The notes beneath the pieces were generated by a model. That model made no database searches. It saw only the letters and a program-made list of their open reading frames with translations, and had not been told where the DNA came from. A stretch of 64,000 bases of DNA from Nakamurella endophytica. Lineage in GTDB: Bacteria; Actinomycetota; Actinomycetes; Mycobacteriales; Nakamurellaceae. The DNA lies in assembly GCF_014646215.1 (NCBI RefSeq), contig NZ_BMNA01000007.1, positions 62,001 to 126,000 on the forward strand, read 5' to 3'. A program made the translations under genes and the position numbers. Positions 9,620 through 17,743 of the stretch are shown here, piece after piece (position 1 is the first letter of the stretch; each line of letters starts with the position of its first letter).

Positions 9620-9763
9620 GTGACGACCCCACCGCCCGGCCCCCGCTTCCTCCGGTTGACCGACGTGGCCGAGGTTATGTCCCGTCTGACTGTGCGGATG
9701 AGTGTTGAGCTGCATCGATGTGTCGTGGACATGTCTGTGACGGTGGCGGGGTCGAGGCGGTGA
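9620..9763 (+). pseudogene. N-terminal fragment of a helix-turn-helix gene
   Basis: Codons from GTG 9620 to about 9676 read PGPRFLRLTDVAEV, closely matching the start of the intact neighbour at 9760 (EVRFLKLTDVAEI). After that the similarity stops abruptly and the frame runs to TGA at 9761-9763 through unrelated sequence. The missing C-terminal portion has its counterpart at 18379-18540, on the far side of the arsenic module. The two pieces look like halves of one gene. Confidence 0.6.
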
Positions 9764-9990
9764 GCGAGGTTCGGTTTCTGAAGCTGACGGACGTGGCCGA
9801 GATCTTGAACATCTCGGCCAGTCAGACGTACGCGTTGGTGCGCAGCGGCGAGCTCAAGGGCATCCAGATCGGTGGGCGCAACCAGTGGCGGGTGGAGCGG
9901 GTGAAGCTCGAGGAGTTCATCGAGGAGGCCTACCGACGCACGGCCGCGAACCTGTCGTCGCTGCCGACAACGCTCCCCGAGGACGCGTAG
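9760..9990 (+). CDS. Helix-turn-helix DNA-binding protein (excisionase/AlpA-like fold)
   Basis: From GTG 9760 the product has 76 residues: RFLKLTDVAEILNISASQTY forms a winged HTH, followed by ALVRSGELKGIQIGGRNQWR and a helical tail. This is the HTH_17/MerR-like fold common in small actinomycete regulators; some members are excisionases, but many are chromosomal. Its start overlaps the stop of the preceding fragment as GTGA. It is the only intact copy here; a related gene is split at 9620 and 18379. No target can be named. Confidence 0.75.
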   Translation: MSEVRFLKLTDVAEILNISASQTYALVRSGELKGIQIGGRNQWRVERVKLEEFIEEAYRRTAANLSSLPTTLPEDA

Positions 9991-10010
9991 CCAGGGCGCT
10001 CCGCCTACCA

Positions 10011-10044
10011 GTACAGGATGGCGTGTATTCAGCCGTCGCTGTAC
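10011..10044 (+). promoter_or_regulatory. Possible operator before the CmtR-like gene
   Basis: GTACAG (10011-10016) and CTGTAC (10039-10044) form an inverted pair 22 bp apart, ending 11 bp before the GTG of the ArsR-family gene. ArsR-family regulators commonly bind such dyads in their own promoters. The arms are short, so this is only a candidate. Confidence 0.3.
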
Positions 10045-10054
10045 GGTTCTGATC

Positions 10055-10384
10055 GTGCAGACGTTGACTCATGGTCCGGTGCTCGCCCGTTTCGGGCATG
10101 CGCTGTCCGACCCGACCCGCACCGAGATCCTGCTGTCGCTGATGCAGGGCCCTGGCTATCCGGCTGAGCTGGCCGATCGGCTGGCCGTGTCTCGGCAGTC
10201 CCTGTCCAACCACCTGGCGTGTCTGCGTGGGTGCGGCCTGGTGGTGGCCGTCCCGGAGGGCCGGCGGGTGCGGTACGAGCTGGCCGACGCCCGGTTGGGG
10301 CATGCCCTGGCTGACCTGATGGCCGTGGTGCTGGCGGTCGACCCGGAGCACTGCGCCGCCGCCGGCCAGTCGGGCTGCTGCTGA
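10055..10384 (+). CDS. cmtR: CmtR-like ArsR-family metal sensor
   Basis: The 109-residue product from GTG 10055 is a winged-helix ArsR/SmtB protein. It closely follows the pattern of mycobacterial CmtR, a Cd(II)/Pb(II) sensor: SDPTRTEILL, SRQSLSNHLACLRGCGLVVA and RRVRYELADARL. CmtR binds metal with two Cys in the recognition helix (here CLRGC) and a C-terminal Cys; this protein ends CAAAGQSGCC, offering several. Its stop overlaps the ATG of the exporter gene (TGATG), so the two are translationally coupled. It would repress its own operon until Cd or Pb binds. The sensor class is well supported, the metal less so. Confidence 0.82.
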   Translation: MQTLTHGPVLARFGHALSDPTRTEILLSLMQGPGYPAELADRLAVSRQSLSNHLACLRGCGLVVAVPEGRRVRYELADARLGHALADLMAVVLAVDPEHCAAAGQSGCC

Positions 10385-11127
10385 TGGCCACCGACCTGAC
10401 CCTCGCCACGGGGCCGTCGGCGGACGGGGCCGGCGCAGATCGGCGGCGGGTGCTGCAGCGGCGGATCCGTTGGTTCGTGGCCGCCACGATCGCCTACAAC
10501 CTGGTTGAGGCGGTGGTCGCGATCACCGCTGGGACGATCGCGTCGTCGGGTGCGCTGGTCGGGTTCGGTCTGGACTCGATCATCGAGGTGACGTCGGCGG
10601 CCGCGGTGGCGTGGCAGTTCGCGGGCCGGGATCCCGAGCAGCGGGAACGGGTGGCGTTGCGGATCATCGCCTGGTCGTTCTTCGCGCTCGCGGCGTACGT
10701 GTCCGTCGATGCCGTCCGGACGCTGTTCGGAGCGGCCGAGGCGCAGCACTCCACGGTCGGCTTGGTCCTGGCCGGCGCCAGCTTGCTGATCATGCCGGGG
10801 TTGTCGTGGGCGCAGCGGCGCACCGGTCGCGAGCTGGGCTCCCGCTCGGCGGTCGCGGACTCCAAGCAGACGCTGCTGTGCACCTACCTGTCGGCGGTGC
10901 TGCTCGTGGGTCTGGCCGTGAACAGCCTCTTCGGTTGGTCCTGGGCCGACCCCATCGCCGCCCTGGTCATCGCGGCGGTCGCGGTCAAGGAAGGCCGGGA
11001 CGCTTGGCGCGGCGACGCGTGCTGCGCCCCCGGAGCCGACCTGCACCACCATGACGACGACGCGGCCGCGCCTGCTTCCAGTGGCGGCTGCGGCGGGGCC
11101 TGCGACTGCTGCTCGCCTTCCAGGTAG
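10384..11127 (+). CDS. CDF-family cation efflux protein with Cys/His tail
   Basis: The 247-residue protein is a cation diffusion facilitator-like membrane transporter with about six hydrophobic helices. Conserved acidic positions occur in GFGLDSIIEV (helix II site) and SWADPIAALVIA (helix V site). A long soluble cytoplasmic domain of standard CDF type is absent. Instead there is a short C-terminal tail rich in metal ligands: GDACCAPGADLHHHDDD and GGCGGACDCC. CDF proteins exchange protons for divalent metals such as Zn, Cd or Co. It is cotranscribed with the CmtR-like sensor, which points to Cd(II) or Pb(II) export. The tail could scavenge metal or tune transport. Confidence 0.82.
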   Translation: MATDLTLATGPSADGAGADRRRVLQRRIRWFVAATIAYNLVEAVVAITAGTIASSGALVGFGLDSIIEVTSAAAVAWQFAGRDPEQRERVALRIIAWSFFALAAYVSVDAVRTLFGAAEAQHSTVGLVLAGASLLIMPGLSWAQRRTGRELGSRSAVADSKQTLLCTYLSAVLLVGLAVNSLFGWSWADPIAALVIAAVAVKEGRDAWRGDACCAPGADLHHHDDDAAAPASSGGCGGACDCCSPSR

Positions 11128-11177
11128 GCCGTCACCCGTCCGGCTTGCAGCGGAGTGGTCTCGCGTGCCGGTTCGGG

Positions 11178-11513
11178 TCACGCGTCCCTAGGGGCGTACA
11201 TGAGCACGGCCACGCCGATCAAGCAGATCAACGCGCCGATGACGTCCCAGCGGTCGGGGCGGAACTTGTCGACGACCATCGCCCAGGCCAGGGACCCGGC
11301 GACGAAGATGCCTCCGTAGGCGGCCAGGATCCGGCCGAAGTGGGCGTCCGGTTGCAGGGTGGCCACGAACCCGTAGGCGCCGAGCGCGAGGATCCCGCCC
11401 GCGATCCACAGGACGCCGCGGTGCTCCCTGACCCCTTGCCACACCAGCCAGGCGCCACCGATCTCGAACAGCGCGGCGACCACGAACAGCACGATGGAGC
11501 GGGTGAGCGTCAC
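11178..11513 (-). CDS. YnfA/UPF0060-family small membrane protein
   Basis: The start is GTG 11513, overlapping the stop of the MerR gene as GTGA; 111 residues result. There are four hydrophobic segments with the family patterns [57 protein letters not shown] and the ending [14 protein letters not shown]0060 proteins are distant relatives of small multidrug-resistance transporters. In actinomycetes they are often cotranscribed with metal-responsive MerR regulators, as here. Transport substrate is not established. It is the second gene of a two-gene minus-strand operon that converges with the CDF exporter. Confidence 0.85.
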   Translation of the reverse strand: MTLTRSIVLFVVAALFEIGGAWLVWQGVREHRGVLWIAGGILALGAYGFVATLQPDAHFGRILAAYGGIFVAGSLAWAMVVDKFRPDRWDVIGALICLIGVAVLMYAPRDA

Positions 11514-12238
11514 TGGCTGGTCTGCGTCCGTGCCCCGACGACGAGGTCGAGCACCGCGGTCCGGGCGTGCTCCGGGGCCGTGATCTCCAGCTGGGTGGTC
11601 GGCCCGGTGAAAGTCAATCGGAAGGACAGGAATGGGCAGCACTGCTGCTCGGCGACGATCAGCGACGCCAAGGCAGCGGTCCGGTCTGCCGGTACCTGCA
11701 GGACCGCACCGGTCGGCGTTGCGGTCCAGGGAACGTCGGCCAGCGTGGTCGTCCAGTGTTCGAGGCGGTCACGGTGATCGGTCGGGGTGAGCGAGCAGGC
11801 GATCTCCGGCTCCGGCCCCGGCTCCGGCGCCGGCTCGGTCAGGAACGCGCAGGTCGGCGCGCAGGCGGTGTCGCGGTCGGGCAGGGTGTCCAACCGGTGC
11901 AGCGCCGACCGCAGCCGTGCGTCGATCTCGGCGACCGCTGCGCGGTCCCGTTCCAACCGCTCGAGCTGCTGGTCGATCAGGGGTCGTAGGCGCTGCTTGA
12001 CCGACCGGCACGGACGGGACTGCCACATCTGGGTGAGTTCGGCGATCGCCTCCAGCGGCAGCCGCAGGCGTCGGGCCGCGGCGATGAACCGGATCTGCTC
12101 AACCGCCCGTTCGTCGTAGATGCGGTACCCGGCTGGCGTGCGGCCGGGGCGCAACAACCCGACGTCCTCGTAGTAGCGCAACGTCGTCGCCGGCACGCCG
12201 CTGCGAGCGGCAGCATCCGAGATCCGAAGGGCAGGCAC
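11510..12238 (-). CDS. MerR-family metal regulator with Cys-rich C-terminal domain
   Basis: GTG 12238 is chosen as start because a promoter-like dyad ends just upstream; the transcript is probably leaderless. The product is 242 residues. Residues 1-70 are a MerR winged helix ([27 protein letters not shown]), followed by the dimerisation helix with [10 protein letters not shown] and then CAPTCAFL. The C-terminal 90 residues form a separate domain with [15 protein letters not shown], a vicinal-Cys motif likely to bind a soft metal. MerR proteins twist an over-long promoter spacer to activate it when ligand binds. It controls at least itself and the YnfA-like gene. The inducer could be mercury, arsenic or another thiophilic metal. 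Confidence 0.85.
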   Translation of the reverse strand: MPALRISDAAARSGVPATTLRYYEDVGLLRPGRTPAGYRIYDERAVEQIRFIAAARRLRLPLEAIAELTQMWQSRPCRSVKQRLRPLIDQQLERLERDRAAVAEIDARLRSALHRLDTLPDRDTACAPTCAFLTEPAPEPGPEPEIACSLTPTDHRDRLEHWTTTLADVPWTATPTGAVLQVPADRTAALASLIVAEQQCCPFLSFRLTFTGPTTQLEITAPEHARTAVLDLVVGARTQTSQ

Positions 12239-12250
12239 GCGGCGACGGTA

Positions 12251-12274
12251 GACCTTCGAGCCCACTCGAAGGTC
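12251..12274 (-). promoter_or_regulatory. MerR-type operator/promoter
   Basis: GACCTTCGAG (12251-12260) and CTCGAAGGTC (12265-12274) form a perfect 10-bp inverted repeat with a 4-bp centre. On the minus strand the dyad starts inside a TTGACC -35 box, and a CTACCG -10-like box follows about 19 bp later, the long spacer typical of MerR promoters. The start codon of the MerR gene lies only about a dozen bases further. The rest of the 12239-12526 interval shows no other convincing feature. Confidence 0.78.
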
Positions 12275-12526
12275 AAGCGTGCGCACCGGCCACTTCCCCT
12301 GGGTTCAGGTGGCTCGCACGGGCCTCGGGGGACGCAGCGGCGACCTCGACGCCAGCTGGATCGATGAACGCGAGCAGCGGAGTGTGGGACGCCGGCGCGT
12401 GGGACGGCGCATCGTCGGGCGCGCTCCGCCGGCCCGCCCCGCGGCTGTGGAGTTGGCAGTGGTCGCTGCAGTGCTGCAACGGTTCAGACCGATGATGACC
12501 GTCCTGGCGACACTGGCCGTGGTGAC

Positions 12527-12949
12527 CTACTGGTGGTGGAGCCGGGCTTGGAGGCGTGCAGCGAGCTGGTCGACCCGGTGTGCGATGTCGTCGCGGACCA
12601 GGCGCATGCGTTCGAGACCGTCGATGCCGCGTTCGGAGGGTTCGTCGGTGTCCCAGACCTCGACGGGGGTGCCGTCGACCGGGTCGACGGTGGCCTCGCG
12701 ACCGAGGACCACGACGAGGTCGGCGGCGGCGATCAGCTCCGGCGTGACGGACTTCGGGCTGTTGCCGCTGATGTCGACGCCGACCTCGGCGAGGGTCTGC
12801 GCGGACAGGGCGTTGATCGTGCTGCCGGGATCGGTGCCGGCGGAGTCGACCTCGACGGTGTCGCCGGCGGTCTTGCGCATGAGACCTGCGGCCATCTGCG
12901 ACTTGCCGCCGTTGCGGACGCACACGAACAGCACCGACGGCGTGCTCAC
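12527..12949 (-). CDS. Low-molecular-weight phosphatase-family protein (ArsC-like, variant P-loop)
   Basis: GTG 12949 overlaps the previous stop as GTGA, giving 140 residues. It has the LMW-phosphatase/arsenate reductase fold: VLFVCVRNGGKSQMAAGLM, VDSAGTDPGSTIN and VVVLGREATVD. The P-loop is CVRNGGKSQ, with Lys where ArsC enzymes have Arg (CxxNxGRSQ). The ending WDTDEPSERGIDGLERMRLV is characteristic of an actinomycete sub-family found beside ars genes. It may be an arsenate-mycothiol transferase-type reductase or a related phosphatase; the Lys substitution leaves the activity open. It is the last gene of the arsM operon. Confidence 0.75.
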   Translation of the reverse strand: MSTPSVLFVCVRNGGKSQMAAGLMRKTAGDTVEVDSAGTDPGSTINALSAQTLAEVGVDISGNSPKSVTPELIAAADLVVVLGREATVDPVDGTPVEVWDTDEPSERGIDGLERMRLVRDDIAHRVDQLAARLQARLHHQ

Positions 12950-13371
12950 TGGCGAGCCTGACCGGCGGGCGCGGGCAGCAGTTCGGCGATGAGGGTCTCG
13001 ACGCGGGCGCGGATGTCGTCGCGGATGGGGCGGACCGCGTCGATGCCCTGGCCGGCGGGGTCGTCCAGGGCCCAGTCCTCGTAGCGCTTGCCGGGGAAGA
13101 TCGGGCAGGCGTCGCCGCAGCCCATGGTGATGACGACGTCGGATGCGCGGACGGCGTCGGTGGTGAGTTGCTTGGGGACCTCGGTGGCGATGTCGATGCC
13201 GACCTCGGCCATGGCCGCGACGGCGACCGGGTTGACCTGGTCGGCAGGCAGGGACCCGGCGGAGCGAACCTCGATGGCCCCGCCGGAGAGGTGGGTCAGG
13301 AAGCCGGCGGCCATCTGGGAGCGGCCGGCGTTGTGCACGCACACGAACAGGACGGTCGGCTTGCTGGTCAC
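12946..13371 (-). CDS. arsC: Arsenate reductase ArsC (LMW-phosphatase type)
   Basis: The 141-residue protein has the canonical active-site loop CVHNAGRSQMAAGF, the second signature EVRSAGS, and the arsenate-specific segment TMGCGDACPIFPGKRYEDW. ArsC of this family reduces As(V) to As(III); in actinomycetes the thiol partner is usually mycothiol/mycoredoxin or thioredoxin. Cysteines in GCGDAC can act as resolving residues. It overlaps the next gene by 4 bp, lies about 25 bp after the flavoprotein gene, and belongs to the ars operon that starts at 17649. Confidence 0.9.
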   Translation of the reverse strand: MTSKPTVLFVCVHNAGRSQMAAGFLTHLSGGAIEVRSAGSLPADQVNPVAVAAMAEVGIDIATEVPKQLTTDAVRASDVVITMGCGDACPIFPGKRYEDWALDDPAGQGIDAVRPIRDDIRARVETLIAELLPAPAGQARQ

Positions 13372-13395
13372 AGGTGGCTCCTGGGATCGGTGGGG

Positions 13396-14829
13396 TCAGG
13401 TGGTGACGAGGGCGCCGGCGGGCTGCGGCGCGGGCTGATGGTGTTCGCGGGTCCAGGCGTGGCCGGCCATCTGCACGGCGTCCCATGGTGAGCCCAGTGG
13501 TGGGGTGTAGGACAAATCGAGGGCGTCGAGGTCGGGGACGGTCATGCCGGCGTACAGGGCGGTGGCGTAGGTGTCGACGCGTTTGGCGATCTCGCTGCCA
13601 CGGCGGCCGACGAGCTGCGCGCCCAGCAGGCGGCTGTCGCGGGTGTCGCCGGTGACCCGGATCGCGATGCGGTGGGCGCCCGGGTAGTAGGCCTTGTGGT
13701 CGTCGGCGGTGGTCTGGGTGGTGGCCGGGTGGAACCCGGCGCGGGCGGCCTCGTCGTGCCGAAGGCCGGTGCGGGCGGCGACGAGGTCGAACACCTTGAC
13801 GACCTGGGTGCCCACGCTGCCGGTGAACCGGGCGCTACCCCCGACGGCGTTGGTGCCGGCGACCTTGCCCTGCTTGTGGGCGGTGGTGCCCAGCGGCAGG
13901 TAGGTGACACCCAGGAGGCGGTGATGGGTGGTGACGCAGTCGCCGGCGGCGTACACATGCGGCAGGCCGGTGCGCATCGCCTCGTCGACGACCACGGCGC
14001 CGCCGGCCCCGGTGACGGCGCCGGCCGACACCAGCAGGTCGGTGTCCGGGCGCACCCCGACCACGACCAGGACCACGTCGACGGTGCGGGTGAACGGAGT
14101 GCCGTCGCGGCGACCGGTGACGGTGACCCGGCCACCCGTGCTGGCCCGTGCGCGGGCGATGGCGGTGATGGTGGTGCCGGTGACGACCTCGACGCCGTGC
14201 GCGGTGAGCTCGTCGCGAACCAGAGCACCGAGGGGCTCATCCAGGGTCGACAGCACCTGCGGGCCGCGCTGGACCTGGGTGACGGTGATGCCGCGGGCGG
14301 TGAGAGCCTCGGCCATCTCCAGGCCGACGTAGCCGGCGCCCACGATGAGCGCGGTCTCCGGCTGCTGGGCCAGATCCCCGGCCAGGGCGAAGGTGTCGCC
14401 CATGGTGTGCAGGACGTGCACGCCGTCGGCCGGGCCGAGCGCGTCCGGTCCGGTGAACCCGCCGATCCGGGATCGGGTGGGGACGGCGCCGGTGCCCACG
14501 ACCAGCTCGTCGTAGGACAACCACGACTGCTGCCCGCCGGCGCTGGTGAGCAGTACCCGCTGCTCGGCGACATCGATCCGCTCGGCGCGGGTGTCCAGGG
14601 CCAGGCGCATGCCGGTGGCCTGCAGGTCCGCCACGGTGCGGTGAGCCAGGTCTCGCCAGTCCGGGACATCACCGGAGAGGTGGTACGGGATGCCGCAGAT
14701 CGAGAAGTTCGGGTAGGCGTCGGCCACGACGACGGTGACGTCCACGCCGGGCTCGAGTTCACGAGCGCGCAGCGCAGCGGAGATCCCCGCGTCTCTGCCG
14801 CCGATGGCCACCAGGTGCCGGTTCGCCAT
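13396..14829 (-). CDS. FAD-dependent pyridine nucleotide-disulfide oxidoreductase (CoA-disulfide reductase-like)
   Basis: The 477-residue product starts MANRHLVAIGGRDAGISAAL, an FAD dinucleotide fold. NFSICGIPYHLSGDV holds the single redox Cys (near residue 45) seen in CoA-disulfide reductases and NADH oxidases. An NAD(P)H fold follows (ALIVGAGYVGLEMAEAL), then YAAGDCVTTHH and a C-terminal dimerisation domain. Enzymes of this class reduce low-molecular-weight disulfides or peroxide/oxygen with NAD(P)H. Inside an ars operon it may regenerate thiols used by arsenate reductase or oxidise/reduce an arsenic-thiol adduct. That role is inference. Flanking genes are both arsC-type. Confidence 0.82.
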   Translation of the reverse strand: MANRHLVAIGGRDAGISAALRARELEPGVDVTVVVADAYPNFSICGIPYHLSGDVPDWRDLAHRTVADLQATGMRLALDTRAERIDVAEQRVLLTSAGGQQSWLSYDELVVGTGAVPTRSRIGGFTGPDALGPADGVHVLHTMGDTFALAGDLAQQPETALIVGAGYVGLEMAEALTARGITVTQVQRGPQVLSTLDEPLGALVRDELTAHGVEVVTGTTITAIARARASTGGRVTVTGRRDGTPFTRTVDVVLVVVGVRPDTDLLVSAGAVTGAGGAVVVDEAMRTGLPHVYAAGDCVTTHHRLLGVTYLPLGTTAHKQGKVAGTNAVGGSARFTGSVGTQVVKVFDLVAARTGLRHDEAARAGFHPATTQTTADDHKAYYPGAHRIAIRVTGDTRDSRLLGAQLVGRRGSEIAKRVDTYATALYAGMTVPDLDALDLSYTPPLGSPWDAVQMAGHAWTREHHQPAPQPAGALVTT

Positions 14830-14846
14830 GTCCGGTGCTCCGCCGG

Positions 14847-15533
14847 TCAGCGGGCCTGGTCGGACGACCGGCCGGCCTCACCGACGAGTTCGGTGAGCAG
14901 GGCCCGCACGCGCTGGTCGAGGTCGTCGCGGATCGCCCGGACCTGCTCCAGTGGCAGGCCCTCGGGGTCGGGCAGCTGCCAGTCCAGGTACCGCTTGCCC
15001 GAGTACACCGCGCACGCGTCGCCGCAGCCCATGGTGACCACCACGTCCGCGGCGCTGACCACGTCGTCGGTCAACGGCTTGGGGAACTCCCCGACCAGGT
15101 CGACGGCGACCTCTTCCAGGGCCTGAACGACGACCGGGTTGATCTGCGCGGCGGGCAGCGACCCGGCCGAGCGGACGTGGACCCGGCCGCCGGCGCGGGC
15201 GGTCAGCAACGCGGCGGCCATCTGCGAGCGGCCCGAGTTGTGCACGCACACGAACAGCACCTCGGGCACGTCCTTGTCGACCTTGCCCTTGGCCTGCGCG
15301 AGGGCGGTAAGCCGGTCCTGGGCGAACCGTTGCGTCAACACCGGCAGGAACGTCGTGACCCTCGAGGTGCGGCGCAGCGTGGCGTAGGACTCGAACACGT
15401 ACCGCTCGACGGTCTCGGCGGAGAACACCCCGGCGAACCGGGTACACAGCCGCGCGGTGATGTCCAGCAGCGTGTCCCGGGGGATCGCCGCGGCATCGAC
15501 ATCACTCGGCGCGGGGGCGGATGGGGCGGTCAT
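14847..15533 (-). CDS. arsC: ArsC fused to an N-terminal three-helix domain
   Basis: The 228-residue protein has about 85 N-terminal residues forming a helical domain (LLDITARLCTRFAGVFSAET, VERYVFESYATL), then a complete ArsC domain with CVHNSGRSQMAAALL, VRSAGSLPA and TMGCGDACAVYSGKRYLDW. The N-terminal part matches the three-helix-bundle dimerisation domain known in several actinomycete arsenate reductases. The catalytic domain should reduce As(V). Its ATG overlaps the acr3 stop as ATGA, so it is coupled to the As(III) exporter. It is the second of three LMW-type reductase genes in this operon, counting from arsM. Confidence 0.9.
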   Translation of the reverse strand: MTAPSAPAPSDVDAAAIPRDTLLDITARLCTRFAGVFSAETVERYVFESYATLRRTSRVTTFLPVLTQRFAQDRLTALAQAKGKVDKDVPEVLFVCVHNSGRSQMAAALLTARAGGRVHVRSAGSLPAAQINPVVVQALEEVAVDLVGEFPKPLTDDVVSAADVVVTMGCGDACAVYSGKRYLDWQLPDPEGLPLEQVRAIRDDLDQRVRALLTELVGEAGRSSDQAR

Positions 15534-16660
15534 GACCGAACTCCCTTCGTGGTGTCGGCGGTGGCGCCGACCGGGACGGTGGCGGTGGGATCACCGGGGA
15601 AGAACCGCCGCCCGGCCCACAGGGCGACGTAGACCAGGGCGACCAGGACCGGGACCTCGATCAGGGGCCCGACGACGCCGGCCAGGGCCTGCCCGGAGGT
15701 GACGCCGAAGGTCCCGATCGCGACGGCGATGGCCAGCTCGAAGTTATTGCCGGCAGCGGTGAACCCCAGCGTCGTCGTCTTGGCGTACCCCAGCCGCAGC
15801 GCGCGGCCCAGGACGAATCCGAGGGCGAAGGTGATGGCGAAGTAGACCAGCAGCGGCAGCGCGATCCGGGCGACGTCCCACGGGCGGCTGGTGATCTGGT
15901 CACCCTGCAGGGCGAACAGCACGACAATGGTGAACAGCAGGCCGTACAACGCCCACGGCCCGATCCGCGGCAGCACCCGGGACTCGTACCGCTCCCGGCC
16001 CAGGCGGCGTTCGCCGAGGGTGCGGGTGAGGAACCCGGCCAGCAGCGGGATCCCGAGGAACACCAGCACACTGATAACGATCGCGCCGACGGAGAAGCCG
16101 GCGCTGGTGGTGGACAGGCCGAGCCAGCCCGGCAGCACCTGCAGGTAGAACCAGCCCAGCGCGCCGAACGCGACCACCTGGAACACCGAGTTGATCGCGA
16201 CGAGCACCGCGGCCGCCTCACGGTCACCGCAGGCCAGGTCGTTCCAGATCAGCACCATGGCGATGCAGCGGGCCAGCCCGACGATGATCAGCCCGGTGCG
16301 GTACTCGGGCAGGTCCGGCAGCAGCAGCCAGGCCAGGGCGAACATCAACGCCGGACCCACGACCCAGTTCAGGACCAGCGAACTGACCAGCAGCCGCCGG
16401 TCGCCGGTGACGCGGCCGGTCTCGTTGTAGCGGACCTTGGCCAGCACCGGATACATCATGACCAGCAGGCCGATCGCGATCGGCAGGGACACCGACCCGA
16501 TCTTCACGGCATCCAGGCCCTCGGCCAGGCCGGGGATCAGCCGACCCAGCAGCAGCCCGAGGGCCATGGCGGCGATGATCCAGACCGGCAGGAACCGGTC
16601 GAGCGTCGACAGCTTCTTCAGGACCGGTGCGTCGGTGATGGCGGTCGAACTGGTGCTCAT
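15530..16660 (-). CDS. acr3: ACR3-type arsenite efflux permease
   Basis: The 376-residue membrane protein has ten predicted helices and the hallmarks of ACR3: a conserved Cys in GLARCIAMVLIWNDLACGD and the Glu-containing helix AGNNFELAIAVAIGTFG. ACR3 extrudes As(III) as arsenite anion or As(OH)3 with proton exchange, without an ATPase. It overlaps its neighbours on both sides by 4 bp (arsM upstream, fused arsC downstream), so reduction, export and methylation are produced together. Antimonite is a possible second substrate. Confidence 0.95.
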   Translation of the reverse strand: MSTSSTAITDAPVLKKLSTLDRFLPVWIIAAMALGLLLGRLIPGLAEGLDAVKIGSVSLPIAIGLLVMMYPVLAKVRYNETGRVTGDRRLLVSSLVLNWVVGPALMFALAWLLLPDLPEYRTGLIIVGLARCIAMVLIWNDLACGDREAAAVLVAINSVFQVVAFGALGWFYLQVLPGWLGLSTTSAGFSVGAIVISVLVFLGIPLLAGFLTRTLGERRLGRERYESRVLPRIGPWALYGLLFTIVVLFALQGDQITSRPWDVARIALPLLVYFAITFALGFVLGRALRLGYAKTTTLGFTAAGNNFELAIAVAIGTFGVTSGQALAGVVGPLIEVPVLVALVYVALWAGRRFFPGDPTATVPVGATADTTKGVRS

Positions 16661-17649
16661 CGACCGGTTTCCTGGCAGCCGCAGGTACCCGCGAGGTGCG
16701 CGGAGGCCTCGCAGCAGTCGGCCTTGGCGGCCGGCTCACAGCAGGAGTCCTGCACCGCCGGGGCGCAGCACGACGCAGCGTCCGCGGTGACGTCGGTGAC
16801 GGGCAGTCCCGTCCAGACCGGCGCAGCCCAGTTGGAAGTGGTGGTGCTCGTCGCAGGGCTGTCCGACGCGGTGGGTGCGTCCAGCGGCTTGGTCGCGCGG
16901 ACGATGGCGCCGTGCATCCCGGGCGCGACCTCATGGGTGAAGACCACCTCGGTGTCGGTGAAGCCCATCGCGGCCAGACCCTGCAGGTATTCGGCGCGGG
17001 ACAGTGCCCCGGCGACACAGCCGACGTAGGAACCGCGTTCGGCCCGCTGCTCCGGGGTGACGTGGTCCTCGGCGACGACATCGGAGATGCCGATCCGCCC
17101 GCCCGGGGTGAGAACCCGGAACATCTCGGACAGCACCGCCGGCTTGTCGGTGGACAGGTTGATCACACAGTTGGAGATGACGACGTCGACCGCGGCATCG
17201 GGCAGCGGCACGGCCTCGATGTGGCCCTTGACGAACTCCACGTTGGTGGCGCCGGCCTTGGAGGCGTTGGCGCGGGCCAGCTCCAGCATCTCGTCGGTCA
17301 TGTCCAGTCCGTAGGCGTACCCGCTCAAGCCCACCCGGCGGGCGGACAGCAGCACGTCGATGCCGCCACCCGAACCCAGATCCAGCACCCGCTCGCCCGC
17401 ACGGAGCTCGGCGACCGCCAGCGGGTTCCCGCAGCCCAGGCTGGCCAGGACGGCCTCCTCGGGCAGCTCCCCGGTCTGGCCCGGCTCGTACAGTCCGGCG
17501 CCGAAGACGTCCGTGGGGCTGCCGGTCACGGTGGCGACCGCATCGTCAGGTCCGCAGCAGCTCGCCCCGGTACCCGATCCCACAGCCCGGGCGGCGGCGG
17601 CGTACCGCTCCCGGACCTGCTCACGCACGACATCGGTCGATGCGGTCAT
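16657..17649 (-). CDS. arsM: Arsenite S-adenosylmethionine methyltransferase ArsM
   Basis: ATG 17649 follows a GGGGTGGGGAG stretch, giving 330 residues. The SAM-binding motif is VLDLGSGGGIDVLLSARRVG, and conserved cysteines for As(III) occur in GASCCGPDD, VISNCVINLS and GSYVGCVAG. ArsM adds methyl groups to As(III), yielding mono- to trimethyl species. The C-terminal 60 residues form an extra Cys-rich tail with CCAPAVQDSCCEP, ADCCEAS and GTCGC, which many ArsM proteins lack or have shorter. It is the first gene of the ars operon and divergent from arsR, sharing a control region with two ArsR-like boxes. Confidence 0.93.
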   Translation of the reverse strand: MTASTDVVREQVRERYAAAARAVGSGTGASCCGPDDAVATVTGSPTDVFGAGLYEPGQTGELPEEAVLASLGCGNPLAVAELRAGERVLDLGSGGGIDVLLSARRVGLSGYAYGLDMTDEMLELARANASKAGATNVEFVKGHIEAVPLPDAAVDVVISNCVINLSTDKPAVLSEMFRVLTPGGRIGISDVVAEDHVTPEQRAERGSYVGCVAGALSRAEYLQGLAAMGFTDTEVVFTHEVAPGMHGAIVRATKPLDAPTASDSPATSTTTSNWAAPVWTGLPVTDVTADAASCCAPAVQDSCCEPAAKADCCEASAHLAGTCGCQETGR

Positions 17650-17669
17650 GACTCCCCACCCCTTGCATA

Positions 17670-17724
17670 GACAACCGTCGATGACTGGAACCACGATGCA
17701 CCGGGACATCGACAACTGTCAATG
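17670..17724. promoter_or_regulatory. Divergent arsM/arsR control region with two ArsR-like boxes
   Basis: GACAACCGTCGATG (17670-17683) and GACAACTGTCAATG (17711-17724) are direct repeats differing at two of 14 positions. They lie 41 bp apart, about four helical turns, on the same face of the DNA. They lie between the arsM start (17649) and the arsR start (17744), one close to each gene. ArsR dimers would repress both promoters until As(III) binds. Confidence 0.6.
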
Positions 17725-17743
17725 CCACGGGCACACTGGCTGC

